From Asaia sp037151935 (GTDB lineage: Bacteria; Pseudomonadota; Alphaproteobacteria; Acetobacterales; Acetobacteraceae), in the NCBI RefSeq assembly GCF_051628905.1, contig NZ_CP157575.1, positions 3,348,001 through 3,412,000 on the forward strand: 64,000 nucleotides of DNA, read 5' to 3'. Position 1 is the stretch's first letter. The number at the start of each line of letters is the position of its first letter. A program made the position numbers and the translations under genes. The notes under the pieces are model-generated. The model was not told the DNA's origin, did no database searches, and saw nothing but the letters and a program-made list of their open reading frames with translations. Shown here piece by piece: positions 35,299 through 43,690 of this stretch.

Positions 35299-35524
35299 TA
35301 CGCTAAACACGGCGCCTCTATGGCAATTAATTCACGACACTGTCATATTAATTGACACCAATGGAACTGGCTTTCGTGCCGAAAGAGAGAAATTTCTCGG
35401 GAAAAATACCGCAAGAACAATAGATTGCTGTCAATAATCAATAATGCGGATGAAGCTAGCGAAACGTTAATATTCAGGCTGAAAAAGTGATCCTGTTGGA
35501 TCTCGCCTGGGGGAGTGAGAAGTT
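35299..35524. promoter_or_regulatory. AT-rich leader of the Cas2-like gene with inverted repeats
   Basis: With the preceding hairpin this makes a 311-base AT-rich gap. CAATTAAT (35324-35331) and ATTAATTG (35347-35354) are inverted, and the second overlaps TGTCA-N7-TGACA at 35341-35357, which looks like an operator. The stretch has long A/T tracts unlike its surroundings. It probably holds the promoter of the next gene; no protein bound here can be named. Confidence 0.4.
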
Positions 35525-35812
35525 TTGACCACTTATCTCGTCGTTTATGAAAAGAAGCAGGGCGACTCCTACGAAGCGGTTGAGCAGAAGCTCGCTAGCT
35601 TCGGTGAGGCCTTTCATGAAATCGATAATTTCTGGATCGTTGCGTCGAACCTGATTATCTCGGATCTGCGCGACGTGCTCGCCAAGCTTTTGCCGGACGG
35701 GACGAAGCTGATGGTTACGAAATATGTGCCTCATAATGCCATGGAGATGGGCGCGGCGGCCTGGCATGGCTTTGCCCTGCCTCAGGAAAGCTGGCTGGCG
35801 GGGCGGCTCTAG
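35525..35812 (+). CDS. Small Cas2-like (SinR-type) protein
   Basis: 95 residues from a TTG at 35525, behind GGGGGAGTGAG. The pattern TYLVVYEKKQ, LASFGEAFHEIDNFWIVAS, ISDLRDVLAKLL and KLMVTKYV follows the ferredoxin-like fold of Cas2/VapD relatives often annotated as SinR family. Cas2 has an aspartate at the end of the first strand; here the matching position is glutamate (VYEKK), so nuclease activity is doubtful. No cas1, other cas gene or repeat array is near. It may be a solitary toxin-like or housekeeping member of the fold. I assign the fold with moderate confidence only. Confidence 0.6.
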   Translation: MTTYLVVYEKKQGDSYEAVEQKLASFGEAFHEIDNFWIVASNLIISDLRDVLAKLLPDGTKLMVTKYVPHNAMEMGAAAWHGFALPQESWLAGRL

Positions 35813-35824
35813 GGCTCGCCTATA

Positions 35825-35842
35825 GGGCGCCCGGCAGCGCCC
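35825..35842. terminator. Hairpin between convergent genes
   Basis: GGGCGC and GCGCCC around CCGGCA, 13 bases after the Cas2-like stop and 42 bases before the end of the opposing acyltransferase gene. Weak candidate for a shared end. Confidence 0.4.
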
Positions 35843-35883
35843 CTTCCCGCGGCACATCTCCGATTGGGATAGTCGATCGTTTT

Positions 35884-36876
35884 TCAGTCGTTTGCGCGTT
35901 CCTCAAGGTGACGCGCATAAAGAGCGCCGATAGCCGTTGAGGCAAGTCGCGCCGTCGCATCATCGGCCCGGCTGGTCAGCAGCACGGGCACTTTTGCCCC
36001 CATGACAATTCCCGATGTCGCGGCTTTGCCCAAAAAGGCCAATGTCTTGACCAGGATATTGCCTGATTCGAGGTCAGGAGCGATCAAAACCTGAGCGCGA
36101 CCTGCAACTGGAGAATCGACTCCTTTAATTTCTGCCGAGCCGAGGCTAACGGCGACATCCAAAGCCAGCGGGCCGTCAAGCATCGCTCCGGTAATTTCCT
36201 TGCGATCAGCCATTTTGCAGAGGCTGGCTGCATCGAGTGTGCCCTGAATTTTCGTATTGATCGTTTCCACAGCGGAGAGCAGAGCAACGCGTGGTGTGCC
36301 GAGGCCGAGAGCATGATGTAGATCTATGGCGTTCTGCACGATGTCGCGTTTGGTCATGAGATCCGGCGCGATATTGATGGCTGCATCGGAGACCAGAAGA
36401 AGGTCGGGATAGTCTGGCACGGCGATGCAAAAGACATGGCTCATGCGCCGCTTCGTGCGCAGCCCGCTCTCCTGCCTGATGACGCCTGCCATGAATGTGT
36501 CCGTGTGAAGGCTCCCTTTGGTCAGGCCGAACACCTCGCCTTCATGTACGAGTGCGATCGCTTGCTTCACCGACTCCTCCGGGCTTGTTGCGTGCTCGAT
36601 ACGCATACCGTTGATGTCGAGCCCAGCCTGGGCGGCGGTCTGCTCAATGAGTTCGCGGTCGCCGACCAGTATCGGTATGATGATCCCGTGCCGGAAGGCT
36701 TCGACGGCCCCTCCAAGCGCGTGACTGCTACAAGGCCAGACGATGGCGTAGGGTACAGGGCCGAGCCGGGAGGCCTTTGCTACCAAGGCGCGCATGAGAG
36801 CGTGACGTTCGGGAAAAACCTTAGCAAGAGCATCGTCCACAGGAACTCGCTGCGGTGTCAGGGTCGATGAGGGCAT
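35884..36876 (-). CDS. Phosphate acetyl/butyryltransferase family protein
   Basis: 330 residues of the Pta/Ptb family, which exchanges phosphate and CoA on short acyl groups. Visible motifs: VGDRELI, GEVFGLTKGSLHTDTFMAGVI, SHVFCIAVPDYP, VSDAAINIAPD, VALLSAVETIN, and LIAPDLESGNILVKTLAFLG near the end. The ATG at 36876 (MPSSTLTPQ) is chosen; the frame opens 17 codons earlier. The family partner acetate or butyrate kinase gene is not adjacent, and the gene stands alone. The branch (acetyl or butyryl) is not resolved. Confidence 0.85.
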   Translation of the reverse strand: MPSSTLTPQRVPVDDALAKVFPERHALMRALVAKASRLGPVPYAIVWPCSSHALGGAVEAFRHGIIIPILVGDRELIEQTAAQAGLDINGMRIEHATSPEESVKQAIALVHEGEVFGLTKGSLHTDTFMAGVIRQESGLRTKRRMSHVFCIAVPDYPDLLLVSDAAINIAPDLMTKRDIVQNAIDLHHALGLGTPRVALLSAVETINTKIQGTLDAASLCKMADRKEITGAMLDGPLALDVAVSLGSAEIKGVDSPVAGRAQVLIAPDLESGNILVKTLAFLGKAATSGIVMGAKVPVLLTSRADDATARLASTAIGALYARHLEERAND

Positions 36877-37329
36877 GAGCGCGCTGGTCTCCAGATTCGA
36901 GTCGACTCTACAGAACCAGGTCAGCACGGAAAGATTAACTGTACCCGGCTATCTGAGGCAGAGTGGCCCGGCGAACGGCCGTCAAGGCGCTTAGGGTTTG
37001 CCTGAAAAGCCAGACCTGATCCCGACACCGCCATCTAGGTCGTTTGCCTTCGATGCTCTGTCTCTCAACGCATAGCAGAAGCGGCACGAAAGACATGGAT
37101 CAGGTTTTCTTGAGTGGTGCTGCGCCAGCAAGATTTGGCAATCGTACAGCGCTCCTGAATCACATGAATGTCATTCATGGGTGTCGGCGCAGGATAGTGC
37201 CCCGTCAAAGCAGACAGGCACCGCACGAACCTGCATCCAGATTTTAACCTGCTTGGCCTCGATGGGGGTCAGTCAGTGGCAGCACGTTACCGAGAGCTGA
37301 GGCCGTTTCTGGGTATAGCTAAGGTGGAA
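36877..37329. other. 453-base noncoding gap
   Basis: Between two minus-strand genes. A weak plus-strand frame (37044-37247) has no family likeness and no ribosome site. The only distinct item is the perfect palindrome at 37163-37179, listed separately. Confidence 0.5.
37163..37179. promoter_or_regulatory. Perfect 17-base palindrome, possible operator
   Basis: CATGAATG-T-CATTCATG, an 8-1-8 inverted repeat without mismatch, in the middle of a noncoding gap. The spacing of half sites fits a dimeric repressor or activator. The genes nearest are the Pta-like gene (upstream region 287 bases away) and the small membrane protein (3' end 151 bases away). Confidence 0.4.
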
Positions 37330-37542
37330 TCAGCGGGAGGAGCGGCCCTCGCGTGCCGGTCTGATGATTCCAATTGCAAGACGCGCAAAAATCATGAGCA
37401 AACCACCAATGAAAACCGCCTCTCCGAGTAGATCGAGCGTGTCGGTCAGCGGTGACGTTTCCTGCGTGGAAAGTGTAGCGAGAGCTGAAGAAATTGCCCA
37501 GATGCAGAGCGCCAGAAGAATGGGAAGCGAATTTCTGAGCAT
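37330..37542 (-). CDS. Small membrane protein of unknown function
   Basis: 70 residues from the ATG at 37542, which has GGGA five bases upstream; ATGs at 37557 and 37578 are alternatives without a site. Two hydrophobic segments are seen (LPILLALCIWAISSALATL and LGEAVFIGGLLMIFARLAIGI) with a short hydrophilic loop, and the end is basic (RPAREGRSSR). I do not recognise it; a two-pass inner-membrane protein is the safest reading. Confidence 0.5.
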   Translation of the reverse strand: MLRNSLPILLALCIWAISSALATLSTQETSPLTDTLDLLGEAVFIGGLLMIFARLAIGIIRPAREGRSSR

Positions 37543-38203
37543 GGTTGTCCCAAACATTATTTCATGTTTTTCACGCAAAGGTGTTGAGCAAAGTTAACGT
37601 TGATTAACGATCGGATTGCAAGACAATTTTGCAGTAAAAAATAGTTTTTATAATCGGTATCTTTTTTCAATTTTCTTATTTACCAGAATTTTCTGTATGC
37701 GCAGAGGCTCGTCACGAGTACTATTGTGTCATAGTGTTGCCCCATCCGCCGTTCTGTTCATGGTAGGCAAATAATGCCTATTAAGAGCGGGTTGACGGTA
37801 ATTATTCTCAAATTTACGGTTTTCATAAATTCGTGATTGGCGGGCAGCTATTTCATTTTTGAAATAATTCCGATTACGAAAATCTGGTGTAAGCAGACCA
37901 CGACGCTTCGAGCAGGATTTTCACGCTATGTGGGCTGGGGTCGGGCGTCATGATGACGCGACGTTATGCAAGAAAAAGAGGGTTCAGGTTCGGACTGGCG
38001 AGGGCGGGACAGCGCCGCTGACAGGGCCCGAGCTGCGACGATCCCGGAGGGGCTCCGCGGCGCTTTAAGGCTATCAGCCCAGCGCATCTGTCGAAGAAGA
38101 AGGAGGGCTTGATAGAAAAAAACTACGACGTCCCGTCCATTGGTGATAATGGCGGCGCTGGCAGCATTTTTTTGCGTTTTTCCGGATACTTCTACGGACC
38201 GGA
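37543..38203. other. 661-base AT-rich noncoding stretch
   Basis: The segment up to about 37920 is distinctly AT-rich with T and A tracts, no open frame of note, and a small hairpin TAGGCA-AATAA-TGCCTA at 37764-37780. From 37920 the composition returns to normal and runs to tRNA-Val; a minus-strand frame 37926-38351 covers the tRNA and is rejected. The AT-rich part may be a promoter region or an untranslated leader of the small membrane protein. Confidence 0.5.
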
Positions 38204-38278
38204 TGGTGGGCGCAACAGGGATTGAACCTGTGACCCCTACCATGTCAAGGTAGTGCTCTACCGCTGAGCTATGCGCCC
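38204..38278 (-). tRNA. tRNA-Val (anticodon GAC)
   Basis: 75 bases with encoded CCA. The acceptor GGGCGCA pairs with TGCGCCC, D arm TAGCTCAGCGGTAGAGC, anticodon stem CTACC/GGTAG with loop TTGACAT giving GAC, and T loop GTTCAATCC. Confidence 0.95.
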
Positions 38279-38363
38279 ATCCGGTCCGTGAGCGGCCTTT
38301 TAGCGGGCGTTGACGAGGCTGGCAAGATGGGTTTTCTAAAAAAATCACCAAACCGGAAAAAAA

Positions 38364-39257
38364 ATGAATCCAGGCGCTCCGGCGGAGCCAGAGCTCTGTC
38401 TTTCAAAGAATTTTCTGCTGCATGACGTTGCCGAGCCTGCTTCGCCACTAGTGCTGGCGTCGCCGCATTCGGGGCGCTGTTATCCGAAATCCTTTCTTCA
38501 GCAATCACGCCTCGATCTTCTTTCTCTGCGTCGCAGCGAGGACGCTTATGTTGATAGGTTATTTGAGGCTGCGCCACGATGGGGGGTGCCACTTCTCTGC
38601 GCGACGTTTCCGCGGTCTTATTGTGACGTGAACCGTTACGCATGGGAGCTGGACCAAGGAATGTTCCGTGAGCGCCTGCCAGAAGGCAGCCTCACGAACA
38701 CTGACAAGGTACGTAGTGGCCTGGGTATGATGGCGCGCATTGCCGGAGCAGGGCGCGGTATCTACCGTCATCAGTTGCCCGTGTCGGAAGCACGATTACG
38801 CATCGCTTCCTGCTGGCTGCCTTATCACGAAGCACTGGAAGCGATGATCGAGCGCAGTCTCGCGCGCTTTGGCGTCTGCCTGATGATAGACCTTCATTCC
38901 ATGCCCAGTTTTGCCCATCTGCGACTGCCCGATATCGTGCTGGGCGACCTCCATGGAGAGAGCTGCGCCAGACATGTTGTGGATGGGTTGGCTGCCAGCT
39001 TGTCGGGAGCGGGTTTTTCTACAGGGCGCAATCGGCCTTATGCGGGTGGCTATATAACCGCGCGTCACGGCAAGCCATCCGGGGGCGTTCACGTCATACA
39101 GATGGAAATCGGTCGCGGGCTCTATCTCGATGAACAGGCTGTTCAGCCCTCTGCGTCCTTCGACTCGGTTCAGACGCGATTCGAGCATTTTTTGCCTGAG
39201 GCGATCACTCTGGCACGTAAGCTAGAGCCGACGCAGAGCGAGCGCGTCTGCGCCTGA
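38364..39257 (+). CDS. N-formylglutamate amidohydrolase-family protein
   Basis: 297 residues. The family (N-formylglutamate deformylase, HutG type) removes formate from N-formylglutamate, an end step of histidine breakdown in some bacteria. Motifs are SPHSGRCYPKSF near 33, RSEDAYVDRLF, RSYCDVNRYAWELD with likely metal ligands, and MIDLHSMPS near 175. No hut genes are adjacent, so a role in histidine use is not shown by context; many alphaproteobacteria carry lone members. The start ATG at 38364 is preceded by a purine-rich GGAAAAAAA tract. Confidence 0.88.
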   Translation: MNPGAPAEPELCLSKNFLLHDVAEPASPLVLASPHSGRCYPKSFLQQSRLDLLSLRRSEDAYVDRLFEAAPRWGVPLLCATFPRSYCDVNRYAWELDQGMFRERLPEGSLTNTDKVRSGLGMMARIAGAGRGIYRHQLPVSEARLRIASCWLPYHEALEAMIERSLARFGVCLMIDLHSMPSFAHLRLPDIVLGDLHGESCARHVVDGLAASLSGAGFSTGRNRPYAGGYITARHGKPSGGVHVIQMEIGRGLYLDEQAVQPSASFDSVQTRFEHFLPEAITLARKLEPTQSERVCA

Positions 39258-39412
39258 CAGGCGCGCCTTGCGATCAACTCCGGCTGATTGCGCAGCAAGG
39301 GGGCTCGATTGATACCACCAAGCTGTGTTTCAAAGAGCGCCTGACTTGCGGAACGACGTCTCGTCGCGCCGGTTAAGCATATGGTATTTCACAAGACTGG
39401 AAGACTTGCCTC

Positions 39413-40891
39413 ATGACCTTTACCCCTGAAGAGCGCCCGGATATCGTCCTGATCGGTGCGGGTGTCATGAGCGCGAGCTTTGCAGCGCTGATCCGGTGTC
39501 TCGACCCGTCTCTGACGCTTAGCGTGTTCGAAACACTCGATTCCTGTGCCAGAGAAAGCTCCGAGGCGTGGAACAACGCCGGAACCGGTCATGCCGCCTA
39601 CTGCGAGCTGAATTATACGACGCGGCGTAAGGATGGCAGCATCGATATCGCGAAGGCGCTCGATGTAAACACGGAATTCGACCTGTCGCGTCAGCTCTGG
39701 ACGCATCTGGTCGAAAAAGGCTGGATCGACGATCCGTCTGCGTTCATCCGTAACTGCCCGCATATGAGCTTTGTGCGCGGTGAGGAAAACGTGGCGTTTC
39801 TGCGCGCCCGTTACGACGCTATGGTGCGGCATCACTGTTTCGATACCATGAGCTACACCGAAGACCCTGCTACGATTGCGCAATGGGCGCCGCTCATGAT
39901 GGGGCGCCGTGCCTCAGGCGAGAAGCTGGCCGCAACGCGCGTGACCGAAGGCACGGATGTCGATTTCGGCACGCTGACGCGCCTGCTCTTTTCCAAGCTG
40001 GGGCGCGAGCAGGGTGTCGGTCTCCATTATCGCCACAAGGTGACAGCGCTCGCGCGTGAGCCAGGCGGACGCTGGCGGGTGAGCACGCTGAACACCTCGA
40101 CTGGTGAGACGAAGAGCGTCTCTGCCGGTTTTGTCTTCGTCGGGGCAGGGGGGGCGGCTCTCGATCTTCTCAAACGCGCCGATCTGCCGGAAGCACATGG
40201 TTATGCTGGCTTTCCTGTCAGTGGGCTTTTCCTGCACGCCGATAATCTCGATCTCTGCCAGCGTCATACGGCCAAGGTCTATGGCAAGGCTGCGGTCGGT
40301 TCGCCTCCCATGTCGGTGCCGCATCTCGACACCCGCGTAATCGGAGGCAGGCCCTATCTGCTTTTCGGGCCCTATGCGGGGTTCACGACCAAATTCCTCA
40401 AATCGGGTAAATGGACCGATCTGCCGCGCTCTATTACGCGCGACAACATCAAGGCGATGCTCGATGTCATGGTCGATAATCATGATCTGGTGCGCTATCT
40501 TGTCGGTCAGGTAATGCAAAAGCAGTCGTCGCGTTTTGTGGCGTTGCAGGAATTTTACCCTGCGGCGCGTGAGCAAGACTGGCGCGTGGCAGTGGCCGGT
40601 CAGCGCGTACAGATCATCAAGACCGAGAATGGTCGCGGGACCCTGAAATTCGGCACCGAAGTTCTGGGCGCGCAGGATCGTAGCCTGGCTGCGGTACTCG
40701 GAGCATCGCCCGGAGCGTCGATCGCGGCTTCAGTGGCGTTGCAGGTCGTGACTAAAAACTTCGCCCATCGTCTTCCCGAATGGCAGGAGAAGCTTAAAAA
40801 AATCATCCCTAGCTACGGTATCGATCTACGCAAGGATGAAGCCGCCTGCCGCGCTATACGGGAAAAGACCGGTAGAGCTCTAGGTATCTGA
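39413..40891 (+). CDS. mqo: Malate:quinone oxidoreductase
   Basis: A peripheral membrane FAD enzyme that oxidises malate to oxaloacetate and reduces ubiquinone. The 492-residue protein has the dinucleotide fold VLIGAGVMSASFAALI near residue 10, SSEAWNNAGTGHAAYCELNYT near 55, and conserved C-terminal FYPAAREQDWRVAVAGQRVQIIK and LGASPGASIAASVA. Mqo-dependent malate oxidation is typical of acetic acid bacteria. The ATG at 39413 stands 155 bases after the previous gene, so it has its own promoter. Confidence 0.96.
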   Translation: MTFTPEERPDIVLIGAGVMSASFAALIRCLDPSLTLSVFETLDSCARESSEAWNNAGTGHAAYCELNYTTRRKDGSIDIAKALDVNTEFDLSRQLWTHLVEKGWIDDPSAFIRNCPHMSFVRGEENVAFLRARYDAMVRHHCFDTMSYTEDPATIAQWAPLMMGRRASGEKLAATRVTEGTDVDFGTLTRLLFSKLGREQGVGLHYRHKVTALAREPGGRWRVSTLNTSTGETKSVSAGFVFVGAGGAALDLLKRADLPEAHGYAGFPVSGLFLHADNLDLCQRHTAKVYGKAAVGSPPMSVPHLDTRVIGGRPYLLFGPYAGFTTKFLKSGKWTDLPRSITRDNIKAMLDVMVDNHDLVRYLVGQVMQKQSSRFVALQEFYPAAREQDWRVAVAGQRVQIIKTENGRGTLKFGTEVLGAQDRSLAAVLGASPGASIAASVALQVVTKNFAHRLPEWQEKLKKIIPSYGIDLRKDEAACRAIREKTGRALGI

Positions 40892-41367
40892 ACTGCCGTC
40901 GGCCTGACCGACTCTATGGGTGGTTTGCAAGGGCATCGTTCTGCGTGGCACGCATCCGCCCTGCGGCATGGGGGCGTCGCGAATGATACCCTTCCGACGT
41001 GCCTGCGCAGCGCAACTAGGGTCGGAAATCCTGCGCCGCCAGGCAATAGCACCTTCAGGGCGTTCCGGTAGGTCAGTGGCGCTGCATCTGTATAACGAGC
41101 GTCTTGTCGCTTTCTGAGTGATCTTGATTGGGCGGGCGAGAGCATTACTGTCTTTTTTTTGGAGCTCGGGCGTGTCTTGCGAAAATGGCGCCATTGAAAT
41201 GTGGCGCCCTAGATAAGGTTCTGCTTGTTGACCGCCGTGAGTAGGCATCGCCTTGGATCATCTGCTGGACTAGTCGCATTCCGTCCGAACGCGCCTCAGG
41301 CGCTACCATATGACGACTGCTTGAGCCGAAGCAGATCCTGAGTGCGATGTGATCCAGTCATGACGGG
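40892..41367. other. 476-base intergenic region
   Basis: Between the mqo stop and the end of the opposing ruvX gene. A small GTCGG..CCGAC hairpin lies just after mqo. A TGGCGCC-N9-TGGCGCC repeat (41186-41208) contains two GGCGCC palindromes, and a run of nine T residues lies near 41151-41159. A minus-strand frame (40880-41248) has no recognisable content. I see no gene. Confidence 0.5.
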
Positions 41368-41850
41368 TCAGATCAGCTCTTCCCGTTCCGGCGCCGTGGC
41401 ATCCAGCCAGGATTGAAGCGTATACGCGGCGGCCATTTTATCTACCACCTCAGCGCGTCGTTTACGGGTCATGTCGGCTTCCTGAATCAGAAATCGGTTG
41501 ACCGCGCTCGAGGAGAGTCGCTCGTCCCAGCAACAGGCGGGCAAACCGAGGCGGTTCGAGAGTTCGGTCATCCAGTCCTGCGCCGCGCGTGCGGCAGGCC
41601 CGAAAGACCCGTCGAGCGAGAGGGGGAGGCCGCAGATAAGGCCACCGATCCCTTCGCGCTGCACGATCCTGCCGATTTCCTGTGCTGTCTCGCCGAATTT
41701 TCCGCGTTTGAGGCTCTTATAGGGCGAGGCCAGCATGAGCGTGACATCGCTCAGGGCGAGACCGATCGTCTTCTGGCCGGGGTCTAGCCCAAGCAGCCTC
41801 AGGCCGGGGGAGAGGGCGTCGCGCAGGGCGTATGGATTGAACAGACTCAT
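41368..41850 (-). CDS. ruvX: RuvX/YqgF-type Holliday junction resolvase
   Basis: 160 residues with the RNase H-like fold of YqgF. Motifs are LLGLDPGQKTIGLALSD near 19 (first catalytic Asp), LICGLPLSLDGSFG, and WDERLSS near 107 with a further acidic residue downstream (EVVDKMAAAYTLQSWL). In other bacteria YqgF/RuvX takes part in pre-16S rRNA 5' end processing as well as being a putative resolvase. It is divergent from gatC, 74 bases apart, a neighbourhood frequent in alphaproteobacteria. Confidence 0.93.
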   Translation of the reverse strand: MSLFNPYALRDALSPGLRLLGLDPGQKTIGLALSDVTLMLASPYKSLKRGKFGETAQEIGRIVQREGIGGLICGLPLSLDGSFGPAARAAQDWMTELSNRLGLPACCWDERLSSSAVNRFLIQEADMTRKRRAEVVDKMAAAYTLQSWLDATAPEREELI

Positions 41851-41924
41851 GGGAAGGCGTTATGATCTCGCTAAATTCTGGACCGTCGGGATTATCCGCT
41901 CACTTTCAGGAAAGTCGATCCTTT

Positions 41925-42212
41925 ATGTCGTTGGAAACGCGCACAGTCAGGCGCATAGCAAAACTGGCCAGAATTGGCCTCAGTGATCAGGAATGCGAAG
42001 CCATGCGCCAGGAGCTGAGTGGCATCCTGGGTTGGGTCGAGCAACTGAATGAGGTCGATGTCACCGACGTGCCGCCCATGATTGGCACTGGTCTGGCCGT
42101 GCCGCGCCTGCGTGACGACGTTGTGACCGATGGCGACAAGCGCGATGCCGTCCTGGCCAACGCACCCGACAGCGTCGGGCCTTATTTTACCGTTCCGAAG
42201 GTTGTTGAGTGA
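41925..42212 (+). CDS. gatC: Glu/Asp-tRNA amidotransferase subunit C
   Basis: GatC holds GatA and GatB together in the enzyme that turns Glu-tRNA(Gln) and Asp-tRNA(Asn) into the amides. The 95-residue protein has VRRIAKLARIGLSDQE at the start, LSGILGWVEQLNEVD and a C-terminal RLRDDVVTDGDKRDAVLANAPD, all typical. The ATG at 41925 (MSLETRTV) is used, with AGGAAAG upstream; the frame opens 21 codons earlier. Its stop shares bases with the gatA ATG. Confidence 0.95.
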   Translation: MSLETRTVRRIAKLARIGLSDQECEAMRQELSGILGWVEQLNEVDVTDVPPMIGTGLAVPRLRDDVVTDGDKRDAVLANAPDSVGPYFTVPKVVE

Positions 42213-43690
42213 TGCATGATCTGACCCTCGCCTCAGCGCGAAAGGCTCTCAGGGAGCGTCGTCTCTCGGCCGTCGAACTGACCGATCATTTTCTGGCCTC
42301 GATCAAGAAGCTGGATGGTGAGATCAACAGCTTCGTGACGGTTACCGAAGATCAGGCCCGTGCCGCCGCCCGAGCTGCCGATGCGCTGCTCGTGACCGAT
42401 AACGCACCGTCGCTTTGCGGCCTGCCTCTGGGCATCAAGGATCTGTTCTGCACCAATGGTGTGCGCACCACAGCGTCGAGCAACATCCTGCGTAACTTTG
42501 TGCCGCCTTACGAAAGCACGGTGACGTCGAATCTCCTTGCTGATGGCGCGATCTTTCTCGGCAAGATGAATCTCGACGAGTTCGCCATGGGCTCGACGAA
42601 CATGACCTCGGCCTTCGGTCCGGTTACCAACCCGTGGCGTCGCAAGGGCTCTGACGTGAAGCTGGTGCCAGGCGGCTCGTCGGGCGGTTCGGCTGCCGCT
42701 GTCGCTGCCGGGCTCGCTCTTGGAACGACCGGTACCGATACGGGCGGCTCTATCCGCCAGCCTGCGGCTTTCTGCGGCATCACGGGCATCAAGCCGACCT
42801 ATGGTCGCTGCTCGCGCTTTGGTACGATCGCTTTCGCAAGTTCGCTCGATCAGGCGGGACCGATGGCGCGCACCATGGAAGACTGCGCCATTCTGCTCGA
42901 ATCTATGGCCGGTTTCGACGCGAAGGACAGCACCTCGGTGGATCGTCCGGTGCCGCGCTACGAAGACGCTCTTGAGCGTGGCGTGAAGGGATTGAAGGTC
43001 GGTATCCCTCGTGAATACTGTCCTGACACGCTGCCTGCCGATATTGCAGCGCTTTGGGATCAGGGCATCGCCTGGCTGCGTGACGCTGGCGCCGAAATAG
43101 TTGATGTCTCCCTGCCGCACACGAAATACGGCCTGCCGACCTATTATATCGTGGCGCTGGCCGAGGCTTCTTCGAATCTCTCCCGCTATGACGGTGTGCG
43201 TTTCGGCGAGCGCGTCGATGCGGGCACGCTGGATGAGCTTTATGAAGCTACCCGTCACGCCGGGTTCGGCGAGGAAGTGCGCCGTCGTATCCTGATGGGG
43301 ACGTTTGTGCTGTCGTCTGGCTATTACGATGCGTATTATCTGCGCGCCCAGAAGGTTCGCACGCTGATCCAGCGCGACTTCCTGAATGCGTTCGAGAAGG
43401 TCGATGTGCTGCTGACGCCAACGGCGCCGTCGGCTGCCTTCGCCCATTCTGAACGCCCGACCGACCCTGTGCAGATCTATCTGAACGACATTTTCACTGT
43501 GCCTGCGAGCATGGCAGGCGTTCCGGCTCTGTCGCTTCCTGCCGGGCTCGATCACGACGGGTTGCCGCTCGGGTTGCAGCTCATTGGGCGTTATTTCGAG
43601 GAAGAAACCTTGTTCGCCGCTGGACGTGTCATGGAAAAAGCGGCGGGCTTTACGCATAGACCCGCCTTGCATGCGGGAGCGTTCGCATGA
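42212..43690 (+). CDS. gatA: Glu/Asp-tRNA amidotransferase subunit A
   Basis: The glutaminase subunit. Amidase-signature features: catalytic lysine K76 in LPLGIKDLF, GGSSGGSAAAVAAG near 152 with the cis-serine, and TDTGGSIRQPAAFCG near 175 with the nucleophile serine. 492 residues from the ATG at 42212 (a GTG one codon earlier is also in frame). The gatC stop and gatA start overlap (TGATG), and gatA overlaps gatB by four bases, so the three subunits are made together. Confidence 0.96.
   Translation: MHDLTLASARKALRERRLSAVELTDHFLASIKKLDGEINSFVTVTEDQARAAARAADALLVTDNAPSLCGLPLGIKDLFCTNGVRTTASSNILRNFVPPYESTVTSNLLADGAIFLGKMNLDEFAMGSTNMTSAFGPVTNPWRRKGSDVKLVPGGSSGGSAAAVAAGLALGTTGTDTGGSIRQPAAFCGITGIKPTYGRCSRFGTIAFASSLDQAGPMARTMEDCAILLESMAGFDAKDSTSVDRPVPRYEDALERGVKGLKVGIPREYCPDTLPADIAALWDQGIAWLRDAGAEIVDVSLPHTKYGLPTYYIVALAEASSNLSRYDGVRFGERVDAGTLDELYEATRHAGFGEEVRRRILMGTFVLSSGYYDAYYLRAQKVRTLIQRDFLNAFEKVDVLLTPTAPSAAFAHSERPTDPVQIYLNDIFTVPASMAGVPALSLPAGLDHDGLPLGLQLIGRYFEEETLFAAGRVMEKAAGFTHRPALHAGAFA

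Noticed and set aside
37044..37247. Plus-strand frame of 67 codons in a gap
   Set aside because: No ribosome site, no recognisable sequence.
37926..38351. Minus-strand frame covering tRNA-Val
   Set aside because: Contains the tRNA sequence, so it is not a gene.
40880..41248. Minus-strand frame after mqo
   Set aside because: No domain; overlaps the end of mqo.
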